64,000 nucleotides of DNA from the NCBI GenBank assembly GCA_030065125.1, contig JASJDM010000024.1:1-64000 (forward strand), given 5' to 3'. The stretch is from Lysobacterales bacterium. Lineage in GTDB: Bacteria > Pseudomonadota > Gammaproteobacteria > Xanthomonadales > SZUA-38. The position numbers were made by a program, and so were the translations under genes. Positions 34,131 through 44,461 of the stretch are shown in pieces. Each line of letters starts with the position of its first letter. Positions within the stretch are counted from its first letter, which is position 1. Under the pieces are notes generated by a model. The model did no database searches. It was not told where the DNA came from and worked only from the letters and a program-made list of their open reading frames with translations.

Positions 34131-34850
34131 TCACATCTGGAAATCGTCACCCAGGTAAACCTGGCGCACCTGGGGGTCATTCAGCAGTGACTCGGGTTCT
34201 CCCTGGGCCAGAACGCGGCCCTGGTTCAGGATATAGGCCCGGTCGCAGATATCCAGGGTTTCCCGCACGTTGTGGTCGGTGACCAAAACGCCGATATTAC
34301 GGGACTTGAGGTGTCGCACAATACGCTTGATCTCACCCACCGAAATCGGGTCAACCCCGGCAAAGGGCTCGTCCAGCAGCATGAACCGTGGCGCCGCCGC
34401 CAGCGCCCGGGCGATCTCCACGCGGCGCCGCTCGCCGCCTGACAGGCTGATGCCGCGCTGGTCTCCCAGGTGCCGGATCTGCAGTTCGTCCATCAGGTCA
34501 GCCATCTGCTTGCGCCGTTCGGCCCGGCTGAGTCCCTTACGCAGTTCCAGAACCGCCATGATGTTGTCCCGCACCGTCAGACGCCGGAACACCGAGGGTT
34601 CCTGGGGCAGGTAGCCGATCCCGCCCTTGGCCCGCAGGTGCATCGGCGTGCGGGTGATATCCTCGTCGTCCAGCGAAATGGCGCCGGATTCGCAGGGCAC
34701 CAGGCCGACCACCATGTAAAAGCAGGTCGTCTTGCCGGCGCCGTTGGGTCCAAGCAGCCCTACGGTTTCACCCTGACTGACCTGCAGCGAGCACTGGTCG
34801 ACCACCCGGCGTCCCTTGTAGGCCTTGGATATTCCCTCGGCTCGGAGCAT
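34131..34850 (-). CDS. lptB: LPS export ABC transporter ATP-binding protein LptB
   Basis: A 239-residue ABC ATPase that powers lipopolysaccharide extraction by LptFG. Walker A is GPNGAGKTT (34-42); the Q-loop region is [11 protein letters not shown]; the signature is [16 protein letters not shown]; Walker B is [12 protein letters not shown]; the switch histidine is in [12 protein letters not shown]. It starts 2 bp after lptA. LptF and LptG are not in the window. Confidence 0.95.
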   Translation of the reverse strand: MLRAEGISKAYKGRRVVDQCSLQVSQGETVGLLGPNGAGKTTCFYMVVGLVPCESGAISLDDEDITRTPMHLRAKGGIGYLPQEPSVFRRLTVRDNIMAVLELRKGLSRAERRKQMADLMDELQIRHLGDQRGISLSGGERRRVEIARALAAAPRFMLLDEPFAGVDPISVGEIKRIVRHLKSRNIGVLVTDHNVRETLDICDRAYILNQGRVLAQGEPESLLNDPQVRQVYLGDDFQM

Positions 34851-34852
34851 GT

Positions 34853-35380
34853 TCAGTTGTCATCCCCGTTGTCATCCCCGGTGGGCTTGTAGCGCAGTAT
34901 CACACCCTGTTCGGATCCGCCGGCGTCCAGTTTCTGGGTTTTCAGGTCGTACAGAACCTCGCTGGCCGTGAGCTGATCATTGGCCTTGAGAATGGAAACG
35001 TCCCCGGTCAACCTGACGATCTCTCCACTGACGTCGTACTCGATGGTGTTGGCACTGGCATCCATCGGGGTGCCGTCGTCCAGCTCCTCGGTCCAGCGTG
35101 CCGGGTCGCCGCGCAGAATGATTTTCCGGAAGCCGCCGCTGTCGTTGCGAAACACCGTGGCAGTTTCGGCCTCGATCTGGCGAGTTCCCTGGGACAGCTG
35201 GAAGCCGTTGCTGAACTCCTGGGTGCCGGCATCGGGGTCTTCCACCACGCTTCCGGCCTTGACCTCGGTTTCCATTTCGCGGTCACTGGTGCGGGCCTGC
35301 AGTGGCGCGGCCGCCAGGGCCCAGAGCAGCAGTGTGACGACGGCCCGGGGGGCGAATCTGCGGTCAGTTGTCCAGTGCAT
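34853..35380 (-). CDS. lptA: LPS transport periplasmic protein LptA
   Basis: About 175 residues with a signal peptide ([18 protein letters not shown]) and one OstA/LptA domain (about 40-165) that forms the jellyroll bridging inner and outer membranes for LPS transit. ATG 35380 gives a normal signal peptide and overlaps lptC by 17 bp; tandem ATGs at 35401/35398 would add seven residues. The tail TGDDNGDDN is acidic and repetitive. Confidence 0.9.
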   Translation of the reverse strand: MHWTTDRRFAPRAVVTLLLWALAAAPLQARTSDREMETEVKAGSVVEDPDAGTQEFSNGFQLSQGTRQIEAETATVFRNDSGGFRKIILRGDPARWTEELDDGTPMDASANTIEYDVSGEIVRLTGDVSILKANDQLTASEVLYDLKTQKLDAGGSEQGVILRYKPTGDDNGDDN

Positions 35381-35924
35381 CGTAGGTGGCTTCAACATCA
35401 TTCAAAATCTCGTAGCGCCGGCGCTTCAGATCGGCGGAAAAGCCCCTGCCTGCCAGTTTCATCCCCGGGCGCTCCACGTTCACCGCGGCGGCCGAACGGG
35501 CAATGTAGGTGTCAGGGTTGATGGTCAGGTCCCGGGTTCGGACGGTCACCGGTGGGTGCATCTGCTCCACCACTTCCACCGCGCCGCCAAACAGTATTTC
35601 CTTGCCGTCCTCGCTGATCCAGCCGGTTTCTGCGGTGACCCGCCAGCGCGGGTTGCCCAGGTCAAACAGCAGCAGGTCCGGACTCTCTATGTTGACAGAG
35701 CGATCACCCGGATTTTTTTCAAGGTGCGGGGATTGTACCTGGAAACTGGGCCAGCCCTGCTCATTCATCACCAGCAGGTCGAACGACTCCAGGGTGTAAT
35801 CGGACCTTGCCTGGGGCAGTTCCAGCTGGCGTTCACGGTCCCGGTTGAGCCACTGGGCCAGCCAGAAGGTCACGGTGGCCGCCAGCAGCGCAATTCCGAG
35901 ACCCCAGCGCTTCTGGGGCGTCAC
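35364..35924 (-). CDS. lptC: LPS export system protein LptC
   Basis: A 186-residue bitopic protein: one N-terminal membrane helix (about 7-25, WGLGIALLAATVTFWLAQWL) followed by a periplasmic LptC jellyroll that hands LPS from LptBFG to LptA. The motif SPHLEKNPGDRSVNIESPDLLLF and the C-terminal GFSADLKRRRYEILNDVEATY support the call. It overlaps kdsC by four bases (ATGA). Confidence 0.92.
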   Translation of the reverse strand: MTPQKRWGLGIALLAATVTFWLAQWLNRDRERQLELPQARSDYTLESFDLLVMNEQGWPSFQVQSPHLEKNPGDRSVNIESPDLLLFDLGNPRWRVTAETGWISEDGKEILFGGAVEVVEQMHPPVTVRTRDLTINPDTYIARSAAAVNVERPGMKLAGRGFSADLKRRRYEILNDVEATYDALDN

Positions 35925-36427
35925 GGGGCGGCCTCTTGGGCCTCCAGCAGCAGGTCACAGATGTCACGCACCGCCCCGGACCCGCCCTGACGGGACACAA
36001 CCCAGTCCGCGGCAGCTTTGGCCGCGGCGTGGGCGTTGGGTACCGTGAACGACAGTCCAACCTGCTGCATGACCGGGACATCGATGACGTCATCGCCGGC
36101 GTAGCAGAGCTGCTCGGGTGCCAGACCGGTTTTCCCCAGCAGGTCCGCCAGGTCCGCTGCTTTGTCAGCGGAGCCCTGGTACACGTGCTCGATGCCCAAC
36201 TCCAGGCAGCGATGCTCGACGATGCTGGAGCGCCGGCCGGTGATGACGGCCAGCCCCACGCCGGCCCGCTGCAGCAGCTTCAGCCCTAGCCCGTCCTGGG
36301 AATGAAAGGCCTTCAGTTCGGTACCATCGGCGGCATAGTAAAGACGCCCGTCGGTCAGGATTCCGTCCACGTCGAACACGGCCATCCGGATGGTGGCCGC
36401 CCGGCTGATCAACTGTTCCCGGTCCAT
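35921..36427 (-). CDS. kdsC: 3-deoxy-D-manno-octulosonate 8-phosphate phosphatase KdsC
   Basis: A 168-residue capless HAD phosphatase that releases Kdo from Kdo-8-phosphate. Asp19 and Asp21 lie in VFDVDGILTDGRLYY; HSQDGLGLKLL, ITGRRSSIVEHR and YAGDDVIDVPVM are the other family motifs. It lies 5 bp after kdsD, the preceding pathway step, and overlaps lptC. Confidence 0.95.
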   Translation of the reverse strand: MDREQLISRAATIRMAVFDVDGILTDGRLYYAADGTELKAFHSQDGLGLKLLQRAGVGLAVITGRRSSIVEHRCLELGIEHVYQGSADKAADLADLLGKTGLAPEQLCYAGDDVIDVPVMQQVGLSFTVPNAHAAAKAAADWVVSRQGGSGAVRDICDLLLEAQEAAP

Positions 36428-36432
36428 GGGGG

Positions 36433-37449
36433 TCAGACCACGCGGGCTCGCAGCAGGTCGTGGATATTGAGGGCACCGACCAGCCTGTCCTCGCCATCCA
36501 CCACCAGCAGGCTGTGAATCTTGAACTCTTCCATCAGCTGGGCCGCCTCGAAGGCCAGCGCGCCGGGGCCGATGGTTTTGCCGTTACGGGTCATCACGTC
36601 GCTGACTCGTGTCTGTTCGATGTCGTGTTTGCCGTCCAGGGTTCGACGCAGGTCGCCGTCCGTGAACACCCCGAGCAGGCGGCCGCCATCGTCCACCACG
36701 GCGGTCATGCCCAGGCCTTTGAGCGTCATCTCCATGATGGCGTCTTTCAGCGATACCCCTTCGTGCACCTTGGGGATGCCGCCATCCCGGTGCATGATGT
36801 CACTGATATGCAGCAGCAGGCGTCGTCCCAGCTGGCCAGCCGGGTGGGAGCGGGCAAATTCTTCGGTGGTGAAGCCCCGGGCCTGCAGCAGCGATATGGC
36901 CAGTGCGTCACCCATGGCCAGAGCCGCGGTGGTGCTCGAGGTTGGCGCAAGCCCCAGGGGGCAGGCTTCCTCAGCCACGCTGACATCGATATGCACCGTG
37001 GCGTTGCGGGCCAGGGTCGACGACCGGCGGCCGGTCAGCACGATCAGGGGCACGTCCAGCCGCTTGATCACCGGCAGGATGGTCAGTATCTCGTCGGTTT
37101 CCCCGGAGTTGGAAAGCGCCAGTACCACGTCGTGTGCCGTAATCATTCCCAGATCGCCATGACTGGCTTCGCCGGGATGCACGAAAAAGGCCGGCGACCC
37201 GGTACTTGCCAGAGTGGCGGCAATCTTGGAGGCGACGTGGCCGGATTTGCCCATGCCAAGGACCACGATGCGGCCCTTGCATTCCAGCATGTGTCGGCAG
37301 GCATCGACGAAGGTGGCGTCGATGCGCGCCTCCAGGTCGGCAACGCTGCGCTTTTCCGTGTTGATCACGTAGCGCCCCATTTCAATGGTGGCCGCCTCGT
37401 CCAGGTGGGTCCGGGGTGCGGTTGGCACGATATTGTGTTTGGCGTTCAC
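36433..37449 (-). CDS. kdsD: Arabinose-5-phosphate isomerase KdsD
   Basis: A 338-residue SIS-domain isomerase with C-terminal CBS pair that makes D-arabinose 5-phosphate from ribulose 5-phosphate for Kdo synthesis. SIS motifs are VVLGMGKSGHVASKIAATLA, FFVHPGEASHGDLGMI and LALSNSGETDEI; CBS motifs are MTAVVDDGGRLLGVFTDGDL and HSLLVVDGEDRLVGALNIHD. The GTG start at 37449 is tentative; an ATG 23 codons in is possible. It follows yrbG by 44 bp. Confidence 0.94.
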   Translation of the reverse strand: MNAKHNIVPTAPRTHLDEAATIEMGRYVINTEKRSVADLEARIDATFVDACRHMLECKGRIVVLGMGKSGHVASKIAATLASTGSPAFFVHPGEASHGDLGMITAHDVVLALSNSGETDEILTILPVIKRLDVPLIVLTGRRSSTLARNATVHIDVSVAEEACPLGLAPTSSTTAALAMGDALAISLLQARGFTTEEFARSHPAGQLGRRLLLHISDIMHRDGGIPKVHEGVSLKDAIMEMTLKGLGMTAVVDDGGRLLGVFTDGDLRRTLDGKHDIEQTRVSDVMTRNGKTIGPGALAFEAAQLMEEFKIHSLLVVDGEDRLVGALNIHDLLRARVV

Positions 37450-37493
37450 GACATTAATTGACCAGGATTGGAGGCTGGAGGTTCAGCGGCGCT

Positions 37494-38471
37494 TCAGGCG
37501 CTGCGGCTGACCTCAGTGTAAAAGACCAGACTTTGGTAGGCCACAAACATGGTGACCAGGATGATGCCGGAGCGCCGGGATATGCGGCCCGGACCACGGA
37601 AACCATAGGCCATCAGGAACATCATCATGGACAGGAACAGCATGATGAAATAGTCCCGGTAGATGAGTTCGTCAGGCACGTCCGTGGGGCGGATGGTGGC
37701 CGCGATACCCAGCACCCCCATCAGGTTGAACATGTTGGAGCCGATGATGTTGCCGATAACCAGTTCGTGCTCACGTTTGAGTACGCTGGCAATACCCGCC
37801 GCCAGTTCCGGCAGGCTGGTGCCGATAGCCACGATGGTCAGCCCGATGACGGCGTCGGATACCCCCATGCGGTTGGCCACGTCCACGGCGCCCAGAACCA
37901 GGATGTGGGAACTGGCGGGCAGCACGATCATGCCCAGGCCAAGCCAGCCCATGGCCACCGGCGTGGACATGTCACTTGGGATCTCGGAGGCGAATTCTGC
38001 GGCGATGGGATCGGGGCCTCCGCGCTGCATGCCGATCAGCGCCATCCACGTGGTCATGGCCAGCAGTCCGAACAGAAGGAAGCCACCGTCGAACCGCCCC
38101 AGGGCGCCATCCACCATCAGGAACAACGCAGTGAGGGTGACCACCAGCAGAATGGGGTATTCCCGCTTCAGGGTGTTGGAGTGCACCTGCAGAGGATAGA
38201 TGCAGGCGGTAACGCCCAGGATCAGGGCGATATTGGCGATGTTGGAGCCGATGGCGTTGCCGACGGCCAGCCCGGGATTACCGCGCAGCGCCGCTACGCC
38301 GGACACCACCATCTCCGGTGCAGAGGTTCCGAAACCAATGACCGTCAGGCCGATGATCAGTGGCGATACGCCCAGGTTCCGTGCCGTTGCGGCGGCGCCG
38401 GCGATGAAGCGATCTGCGCCCCATACCAGGAATACGAAGCCGATGGCGATAAGTCCGAGAGAAAGCAGCAT
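37494..38471 (-). CDS. yrbG: Calcium/sodium antiporter, YrbG family
   Basis: A 325-residue inner-membrane exchanger with two inverted five-helix repeats. The alpha-repeat motifs LTVIGFGTSAPEMVVS with GNAIGSNIANIALILG, and LTIVAIGTSLPELAAG with GNIIGSNMFNLMGVLG, are characteristic of K+-dependent or independent Na+/Ca2+ exchangers. It heads the kdsD-kdsC-lpt-rpoN run and diverges from ibaG. Physiological ion specificity is not known for most members. Confidence 0.93.
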   Translation of the reverse strand: MLLSLGLIAIGFVFLVWGADRFIAGAAATARNLGVSPLIIGLTVIGFGTSAPEMVVSGVAALRGNPGLAVGNAIGSNIANIALILGVTACIYPLQVHSNTLKREYPILLVVTLTALFLMVDGALGRFDGGFLLFGLLAMTTWMALIGMQRGGPDPIAAEFASEIPSDMSTPVAMGWLGLGMIVLPASSHILVLGAVDVANRMGVSDAVIGLTIVAIGTSLPELAAGIASVLKREHELVIGNIIGSNMFNLMGVLGIAATIRPTDVPDELIYRDYFIMLFLSMMMFLMAYGFRGPGRISRRSGIILVTMFVAYQSLVFYTEVSRSA

Positions 38472-38538
38472 TTGAGTTCTTTTTTTGTCAGGCCTTCCCC
38501 GTTGTGGTTCGTGACTGGTCGCCCCGAATCAAGGCCAG

Positions 38539-38592
38539 CCGGCGATCTTGGGTCGCCGGATTCAGTTTCGGTAGTGCCAGATTTCCTATACT
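38539..38592 (+). promoter_or_regulatory. Hairpin and -10 element upstream of ibaG
   Basis: In the 190-bp yrbG/ibaG gap, CCGGCGA (38539-38545) pairs with TCGCCGG (38553-38559) in a 7-bp hairpin. TATACT (38587-38592) is a good -10 box about 70 bp before the ibaG ATG. The -35 is poor, so any promoter may depend on an activator or be weak. Confidence 0.4.
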
Positions 38593-38661
38593 ATCGCCAA
38601 CCCTGACCCGTACCCAACTGGACCCGGCCGCGCCCGGCGGCGACAAAAACTGCGAAAGTCT

Positions 38662-38895
38662 ATGGATTGCGACACCATCAAGCAACTAATTCAAGCCACC
38701 CTGTCCGACGCTAACATACATGTCAGCGGTGATGATGGTGTGCATTTTGAGGCCACCGTGGTGTCCCGTCAGTTCGAGGGACTCAATCGGCTGAAGCGGC
38801 ACCGGCTGGTCTACGGCGCACTGGGCGATCGCATGGGCGGAGAAATCCACGCCCTGTCGCTGACCACGCTGACGCCGGAAGAGCAGGGCGGATAG
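38662..38895 (+). CDS. ibaG: BolA family protein IbaG
   Basis: A 77-residue BolA-fold protein with the VHFEATVVSRQFEGLNRLKRHRL core; relatives pair with monothiol glutaredoxins and may bind Fe-S clusters or DNA. It lies 3 bp before murA, the same pairing as E. coli ibaG-murA. The mlaFEDCB genes that precede ibaG in E. coli are not here. Confidence 0.9.
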   Translation: MDCDTIKQLIQATLSDANIHVSGDDGVHFEATVVSRQFEGLNRLKRHRLVYGALGDRMGGEIHALSLTTLTPEEQGG

Positions 38896-40167
<1,272 letters not shown>

Positions 40168-40197
40168 TAATTCCCGGCCGGGCGAGCGGGCGACGCC

Positions 40198-40968
40198 TCA
40201 ACTCTGACAGGGGGAGGACTCCACCCTGACCAGCGCCATTTCGATCACCTCGTCATCTTTCCTGTCGATCTGCTGCATGCGCACGGGCAGGTAAGCCAGC
40301 GCTTGGGCGTGCCAGGAGCGGGTCTGGCGCATGGGGTTGCGATGCTGCCGCTCAATGACCACGGTCTGCATGGGACCGAGCGGGGTGTCCATTTCGTGCT
40401 GGCCATTGCGCTGAAAGGTGAGCCGCTCGACCCGGCCTTTCTCAACGCTGTCGAAGACAAGCTGCTGCTGTCCGTGCAGCAGGCCGTGAATCAGTTTGAG
40501 GTTGACCAGCATGCGGTCCGACTGGCCAGGGCTGAGGGGCAGGGTATAGGGTTTTTTCTGGTACTCACCGCGAACCTCCTGGCGGCTCCAGTCAAATTCT
40601 GCCTCGTGGTTGCGGGACTTGAAGCGTATGCCCTGCTCGTAACGGTATGCGGCCGCGCGGGGCTCTCCTCCGACCCAGTAAAAGCGGCTCAGCTCAAGGA
40701 TATGTCCCCCCAGCAGTCCGGCCAGGCCCTTGTTGGCCTCGGTTTCCATGGCATAGGTCCACTGGTCGCCGTCCCGGGTCAGGCGGGAGACCGCCACGCC
40801 TATTGGTTCGCCATTACGCAGAACCTGGTATTCCGCCTCAAACGGCGCCAGCTGGCGGTTGGCGCAGCTACGGGTCGCCCCGGCCGGGCTCCCAGCAGTC
40901 AGCATCCACATTGAGCACAAGAGGCTCAGCGCAAGGGGCACCGTCAAGACAGGTTTTGTTTTCGGCAT
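40198..40968 (-). CDS. DUF3108 domain-containing exported protein
   Basis: A 256-residue protein with a signal peptide (KPVLTVPLALSLLCSMWMLTA) followed by a DUF3108 beta-rich domain (about 40-250): APFEAEYQVLRNGEPIGVA, SRFYWVGGEPRAAAYRYEQG and the Tyr/Arg-rich middle. Function is unknown; the purM-purN-DUF3108 order is shared with pseudomonads. Its start lies 101 bp inside the 3' end of purN. I keep the long form because the signal peptide is encoded in the overlap. Confidence 0.8.
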   Translation of the reverse strand: MPKTKPVLTVPLALSLLCSMWMLTAGSPAGATRSCANRQLAPFEAEYQVLRNGEPIGVAVSRLTRDGDQWTYAMETEANKGLAGLLGGHILELSRFYWVGGEPRAAAYRYEQGIRFKSRNHEAEFDWSRQEVRGEYQKKPYTLPLSPGQSDRMLVNLKLIHGLLHGQQQLVFDSVEKGRVERLTFQRNGQHEMDTPLGPMQTVVIERQHRNPMRQTRSWHAQALAYLPVRMQQIDRKDDEVIEMALVRVESSPCQS

Positions 40969-41542
40969 AGGACACTCTTCCCTCGGCCATCAGCGCCACT
41001 ACCCGGGGCAACAGCCGGTGCTCCAGCGGCAGCAGTCTGTCTGCCACGCTGGCGGCATCGTCATCGGGTCGCAGACGCATCCGTACCTGCCCGATGACCG
41101 GACCGCCGTCCACCTCGGCATTAACGAAGTGAACGCTGGCTCCATGCCATTGGACACCGGCCTGCAGGGCACGTTCATGGGTTTTGATACCCGGAAATTG
41201 CGGCAGCAGTGACGGGTGGATATTGATCAGACGTCCCTCGAAGCGGGATACAAACTCCGCGCCCAGGATACGCATGAAGCCGGCCAGTACCACCAGGTCC
41301 GGTTGCCGCCTGTCGATCAAGGCTGCCAGCTCCCGGTCGAACTGCTCGCGATTCTCAAAGGACTGGTGATCCAGTACCGCCGTATCCAGGCCGGCCTGCC
41401 GGGCAATTTCGAGACCGGCTGCCTGGGGGCGGTTACTGATCACCGCCGCAATCTGGTAGCCGCCTTGACGTTGATACCGAATCAGCGAGTCCAGGTTCGA
41501 ACCACGCCCCGATATCACCACCACCAGGCGGAACGCGGACAT
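40868..41542 (-). CDS. purN: Phosphoribosylglycinamide formyltransferase PurN
   Basis: A 224-residue folate-dependent GAR transformylase (third purine step). RLVVVISGRGSNLDSLI binds the ribose phosphate; INIHPSLLPQFPGIKTHERAL and HFVNAEVDGGPVI hold the catalytic Asn-His-Asp set. ATG 41542 starts one base after purM ends. The C-terminal 34 codons overlap the DUF3108 gene in another frame. Confidence 0.95.
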   Translation of the reverse strand: MSAFRLVVVISGRGSNLDSLIRYQRQGGYQIAAVISNRPQAAGLEIARQAGLDTAVLDHQSFENREQFDRELAALIDRRQPDLVVLAGFMRILGAEFVSRFEGRLINIHPSLLPQFPGIKTHERALQAGVQWHGASVHFVNAEVDGGPVIGQVRMRLRPDDDAASVADRLLPLEHRLLPRVVALMAEGRVSYAENKTCLDGAPCAEPLVLNVDADCWEPGRGDP

Positions 41543-41543
41543 C

Positions 41544-42608
41544 TCAGGCCGACAGGAATCGCACGGGCTGGTCTCCGGCCAGCCGCACGGTGCCAATGGG
41601 TCGGGACGCCCAGCCGGCTTCGGACATCACTGCCGTCGCCCGTTCAACCGCGGATGGTTCCAGCAGTACGCAGAAGCCGATGCCGCAGTTAAAGGTGGTC
41701 AGCATTTCCTCGGTTGAGACCTCGCCGGCCTGCTGCAGCCAGCGGAAGACTTCGGGCCACTGCCACCGGGACAGGTCGATATCGATTCCCAGGCCCTCGG
41801 GCACAACCCGAATGATGTTGTCGCGCAGGCCGCCGCCGGTAATGTGGGCGAAGCCCAGGACGGTGATCTGGCGCAGCAGTTCCAGGGCGGGCTTAACGTA
41901 GATTCGTGTGGGTTCGATCAGGGCAGATCCCAGGGTGCCATGGCCCAGGGGCTGCTCCAGGTCGGCCCCGGACACCGACAGGATCTTCCGTATCAGCGAG
42001 TAGCCATTGGAGTGGGGTCCGCTGGAATCGACCCCCAGGATCACGCTGCCCTCGCGGATCAGTTCGCCGGTAATGATCTGATCCCGGTTCACCACGCCGA
42101 CGTTGAATCCCGCCAGGTCATAGTCGCCGTCGGCGTACATATCCGGCATTTCCGCGGTTTCTCCGCCGATCAGGGCGCAACCGGCCTGCTGGCAGCCGGT
42201 GGCGATGCCTGACACGACGGATTCGGCCACGGCGGGGTCCAGCCTGCCGGTGGCGAAATAGTCCAGGAAGAACAGGGGCTCAGCGCCCTGTACCACCACG
42301 TCGTTGACGCACATGGCCACCAGGTCGATGCCAATCGTGTCGTGCCGGTTGAGCATCCGGGCCAGCTTCAACTTGGTGCCGACCCCGTCGGTGCCGGACA
42401 CCAGCACCGGGTCAGGGTAACTGTCGCGGTCCAGCGCGAACAGGCCGCCAAAACCGCCGATGTCGGTCAAAACGCCGGCGCGATGGGTTTTGCTGACCCA
42501 GGGTTTGATGCGTTCTACCAGCGCGTTGCCGGCATCAATGTCGACGCCGGCGTCTTTGTAGGTCAAACCGGATGTTTTGCCCCCTGCCGGGCCAGATTCT
42601 TGGGTCAC
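41544..42608 (-). CDS. purM: Phosphoribosylformylglycinamidine cyclo-ligase PurM
   Basis: A 354-residue ATP-dependent AIR synthetase (fifth purine step). It starts with [20 protein letters not shown] and has [47 protein letters not shown] and [13 protein letters not shown], all typical. The GTG start is 37 bp from the divergent DUF2066 gene. The purM-purN pairing is the usual gammaproteobacterial arrangement. Confidence 0.96.
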   Translation of the reverse strand: MTQESGPAGGKTSGLTYKDAGVDIDAGNALVERIKPWVSKTHRAGVLTDIGGFGGLFALDRDSYPDPVLVSGTDGVGTKLKLARMLNRHDTIGIDLVAMCVNDVVVQGAEPLFFLDYFATGRLDPAVAESVVSGIATGCQQAGCALIGGETAEMPDMYADGDYDLAGFNVGVVNRDQIITGELIREGSVILGVDSSGPHSNGYSLIRKILSVSGADLEQPLGHGTLGSALIEPTRIYVKPALELLRQITVLGFAHITGGGLRDNIIRVVPEGLGIDIDLSRWQWPEVFRWLQQAGEVSTEEMLTTFNCGIGFCVLLEPSAVERATAVMSEAGWASRPIGTVRLAGDQPVRFLSA

Positions 42609-42645
42609 CGTGAGCCCCCGATTGAGAGTCGGCGTATGGTATCTT

Positions 42646-43827
42646 ATGGCCCGATTGCTTCATACCGTTCAACAGGAATTGATCATCACTCCCTCGCCTC
42701 TGTTTGACCCGCGTCACTGCGTGGCGCAGCGCTGCGCGGCGGCAGTCATGCTGCTGGTTCTGCTTGCCGGCCCCTGGCTGACGGTTCGGGCGGAAACCGT
42801 GGATGCCTTCGTGGCCCGGCTGCCGGTGGCCGACGGTGAGCAACTCGACCTGGATGCGGCCTTTGAGCAGGCCCTGGAACAGGTGCTGGTCAAGCTGTCC
42901 GGTTCGCCGGAACAGGTGGCCCTGCTGGCTGAGCTGGACGGCCTCGGCGCGGCCGGGCCGCTGGTGATTCAGCGGGGGTTTGTCACCGGCGGCGAAAGCG
43001 AGCAGCGCCTGCTGGAAGTCCGGTTCAGTGAAGCGGCGACCCGCCAGCGTCTGACCGAGTTGGGGCTGCCGATCTGGCCACTGGAACGACCCACGACCCT
43101 GGTCTGGGCGGTCATTGACCGAGGCGGGGATCGCTCTTTTCTGGGCAGTGGAGCGGACGACGAGGAGATTCTGCAGCTGCTGACCGATGCGGCTGAAGTT
43201 CGTGCGATCCCGCTGCTGCTGCCGCTGCTGGACCTGGAGGACCTGAGGCAGGTCAGCATCACCGATGTGTGGGGCGGCTTCGTGGATGCCGTGCGCCAGG
43301 CCTCGGACCGCTATGAGCCAAACCAGGTCATGCTGATTCGGGCGTTCAAGGTGGTAGGGAATGCGGGCGCGTTCCGGCCGCGGACCACGGACCGGGAACA
43401 GTGGGCCACCCGCTGGGTTGTCCGGGGTGACGGGTTTTACGAACGCTGGGAATCCCGCGGTGCAGACCTGGCCGAGTCCATCAATCGGGGTATGGCCGAG
43501 ATGGCGGGCCGGATGGGGCGTCGATTTGCCGTGATACCGGAACTGGAGGGCACCCCGGCGGTGCAGATCCGGGTCTACGGGATTCGCCAGCCTGCCGAGT
43601 ACAGCCAGGTGCTGAAATATCTGGCCGAATTGTCCGTGGTGAACTCAGCGGACCCGGTGACGGTGACACCGGACTATGTCGACTTCAGCATCGACAGTCC
43701 GGCTGGCCTGTCCGGCTTCACCCAGGCGGTGGATCGCGGCCGGACGCTGCAGGCCCTGGCCGGCAGGGTGCCCGCGGGCGTTGATCGGGTTTATCAGCTT
43801 GCTACCGCCGGCCGGGGGGGCGGGTAG
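42646..43827 (+). CDS. DUF2066 domain-containing exported protein
   Basis: A DUF2066 protein of up to 393 residues whose function is unknown; members lie between purM and the perM/hda genes in many gammaproteobacteria. The mature part begins with a [16 protein letters not shown] repeat and the conserved [18 protein letters not shown]. The start is uncertain: ATG 42646 gives a long basic lead, while GTG 42721 would place a clean signal peptide ([19 protein letters not shown]) at the N-terminus and would fit a promoter at 42622-42650. A glycine-rich tail ends the protein. Confidence 0.75.
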   Translation: MARLLHTVQQELIITPSPLFDPRHCVAQRCAAAVMLLVLLAGPWLTVRAETVDAFVARLPVADGEQLDLDAAFEQALEQVLVKLSGSPEQVALLAELDGLGAAGPLVIQRGFVTGGESEQRLLEVRFSEAATRQRLTELGLPIWPLERPTTLVWAVIDRGGDRSFLGSGADDEEILQLLTDAAEVRAIPLLLPLLDLEDLRQVSITDVWGGFVDAVRQASDRYEPNQVMLIRAFKVVGNAGAFRPRTTDREQWATRWVVRGDGFYERWESRGADLAESINRGMAEMAGRMGRRFAVIPELEGTPAVQIRVYGIRQPAEYSQVLKYLAELSVVNSADPVTVTPDYVDFSIDSPAGLSGFTQAVDRGRTLQALAGRVPAGVDRVYQLATAGRGGG

Positions 43828-43831
43828 GCAC

Positions 43832-44461
43832 GTGAACCGCCAGTCGGACGAGCAGCATTCCCAGCATTCCTGGGCCGCCAATATCCCCAACATGATCACC
43901 GTGGTGCGGATGGCCCTGGTGGTGCCCTTGACCGTGCTGCTGGTGCAGCAGCGCTACGGCCTGGCCCTGCTGATTTTTTTTCTGGCCGGTGCGTCCGACG
44001 GCGTGGACGGCTTTGTGGCGCGCCGTTTTTCCTGGCGCAGCCGCCTGGGCAGCATTCTTGACCCCATTGCCGACAAGCTGCTGCTGGTCAGCTGCTATTT
44101 CGTGCTGACCACCCAGGGCCTGATCCCGGCCTGGCTGCTGGCAATCGTGCTGGGGCGCGACATGATCATCATCCTGGGGGCCATCGTCATTCACCACTGG
44201 ATCACCGAGGTGGACGGCGAACCGACCCTGATCAGCAAGCTCAATACCTTCCTGCAGATCGCCCTGGTGCTGGCCATCCTGGTGGATCAGACCTACGGCT
44301 GGCTGCAGCCGGCCTGGCTGACGGCGCTGGTCTGGTCGGTGACCATCACCACGGCGTTGAGCGGTATACACTATATGTCCATCTGGGCCTTCAAACTGAG
44401 GCGAATCGACATGGCCGGGCCAGCCCCGTCTGAAATGGAGCGCAGCGATGAACCTGACTGA
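43832..44461 (+). CDS. CDP-alcohol phosphatidyltransferase family protein (PgsA-like)
   Basis: A 209-residue membrane enzyme with the family motif spanning SDGVDGFVARRF and GSILDPIADK (D-G-x2-A-R-x8-G-x3-D-x3-D). It opens with NIPNMITVVRMALV, as in phosphatidylglycerophosphate synthases. Four to six membrane helices follow. The acceptor alcohol cannot be told from sequence; cardiolipin synthase-like or PgsA-like roles are both possible. The GTG start at 43832 follows a G-rich ribosome site, and the stop overlaps the PerM gene. Confidence 0.85.
   Translation: MNRQSDEQHSQHSWAANIPNMITVVRMALVVPLTVLLVQQRYGLALLIFFLAGASDGVDGFVARRFSWRSRLGSILDPIADKLLLVSCYFVLTTQGLIPAWLLAIVLGRDMIIILGAIVIHHWITEVDGEPTLISKLNTFLQIALVLAILVDQTYGWLQPAWLTALVWSVTITTALSGIHYMSIWAFKLRRIDMAGPAPSEMERSDEPD

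Noticed and set aside
36460..38606. Long plus-strand open frames opposite kdsD and yrbG
   Set aside because: Both are shadows of conserved minus-strand genes and have no recognisable protein features.
38488..38689. Short frames on both strands between yrbG and ibaG
   Set aside because: No homology or ribosome site; the region is better explained as divergent promoters and a hairpin.
40175..40184. CCCGGCCGGG palindrome between murA and the DUF3108 gene as a bidirectional terminator
   Set aside because: A 10-bp perfect palindrome without a loop or T-tract is expected by chance in DNA of this composition.
42622..42650. A confident promoter for the DUF2066 gene (TTGAGA and TATGGC, spacing 17)
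   Set aside because: The -10 is poor and overlaps the first candidate start codon. I kept it only as an argument about which start is used.
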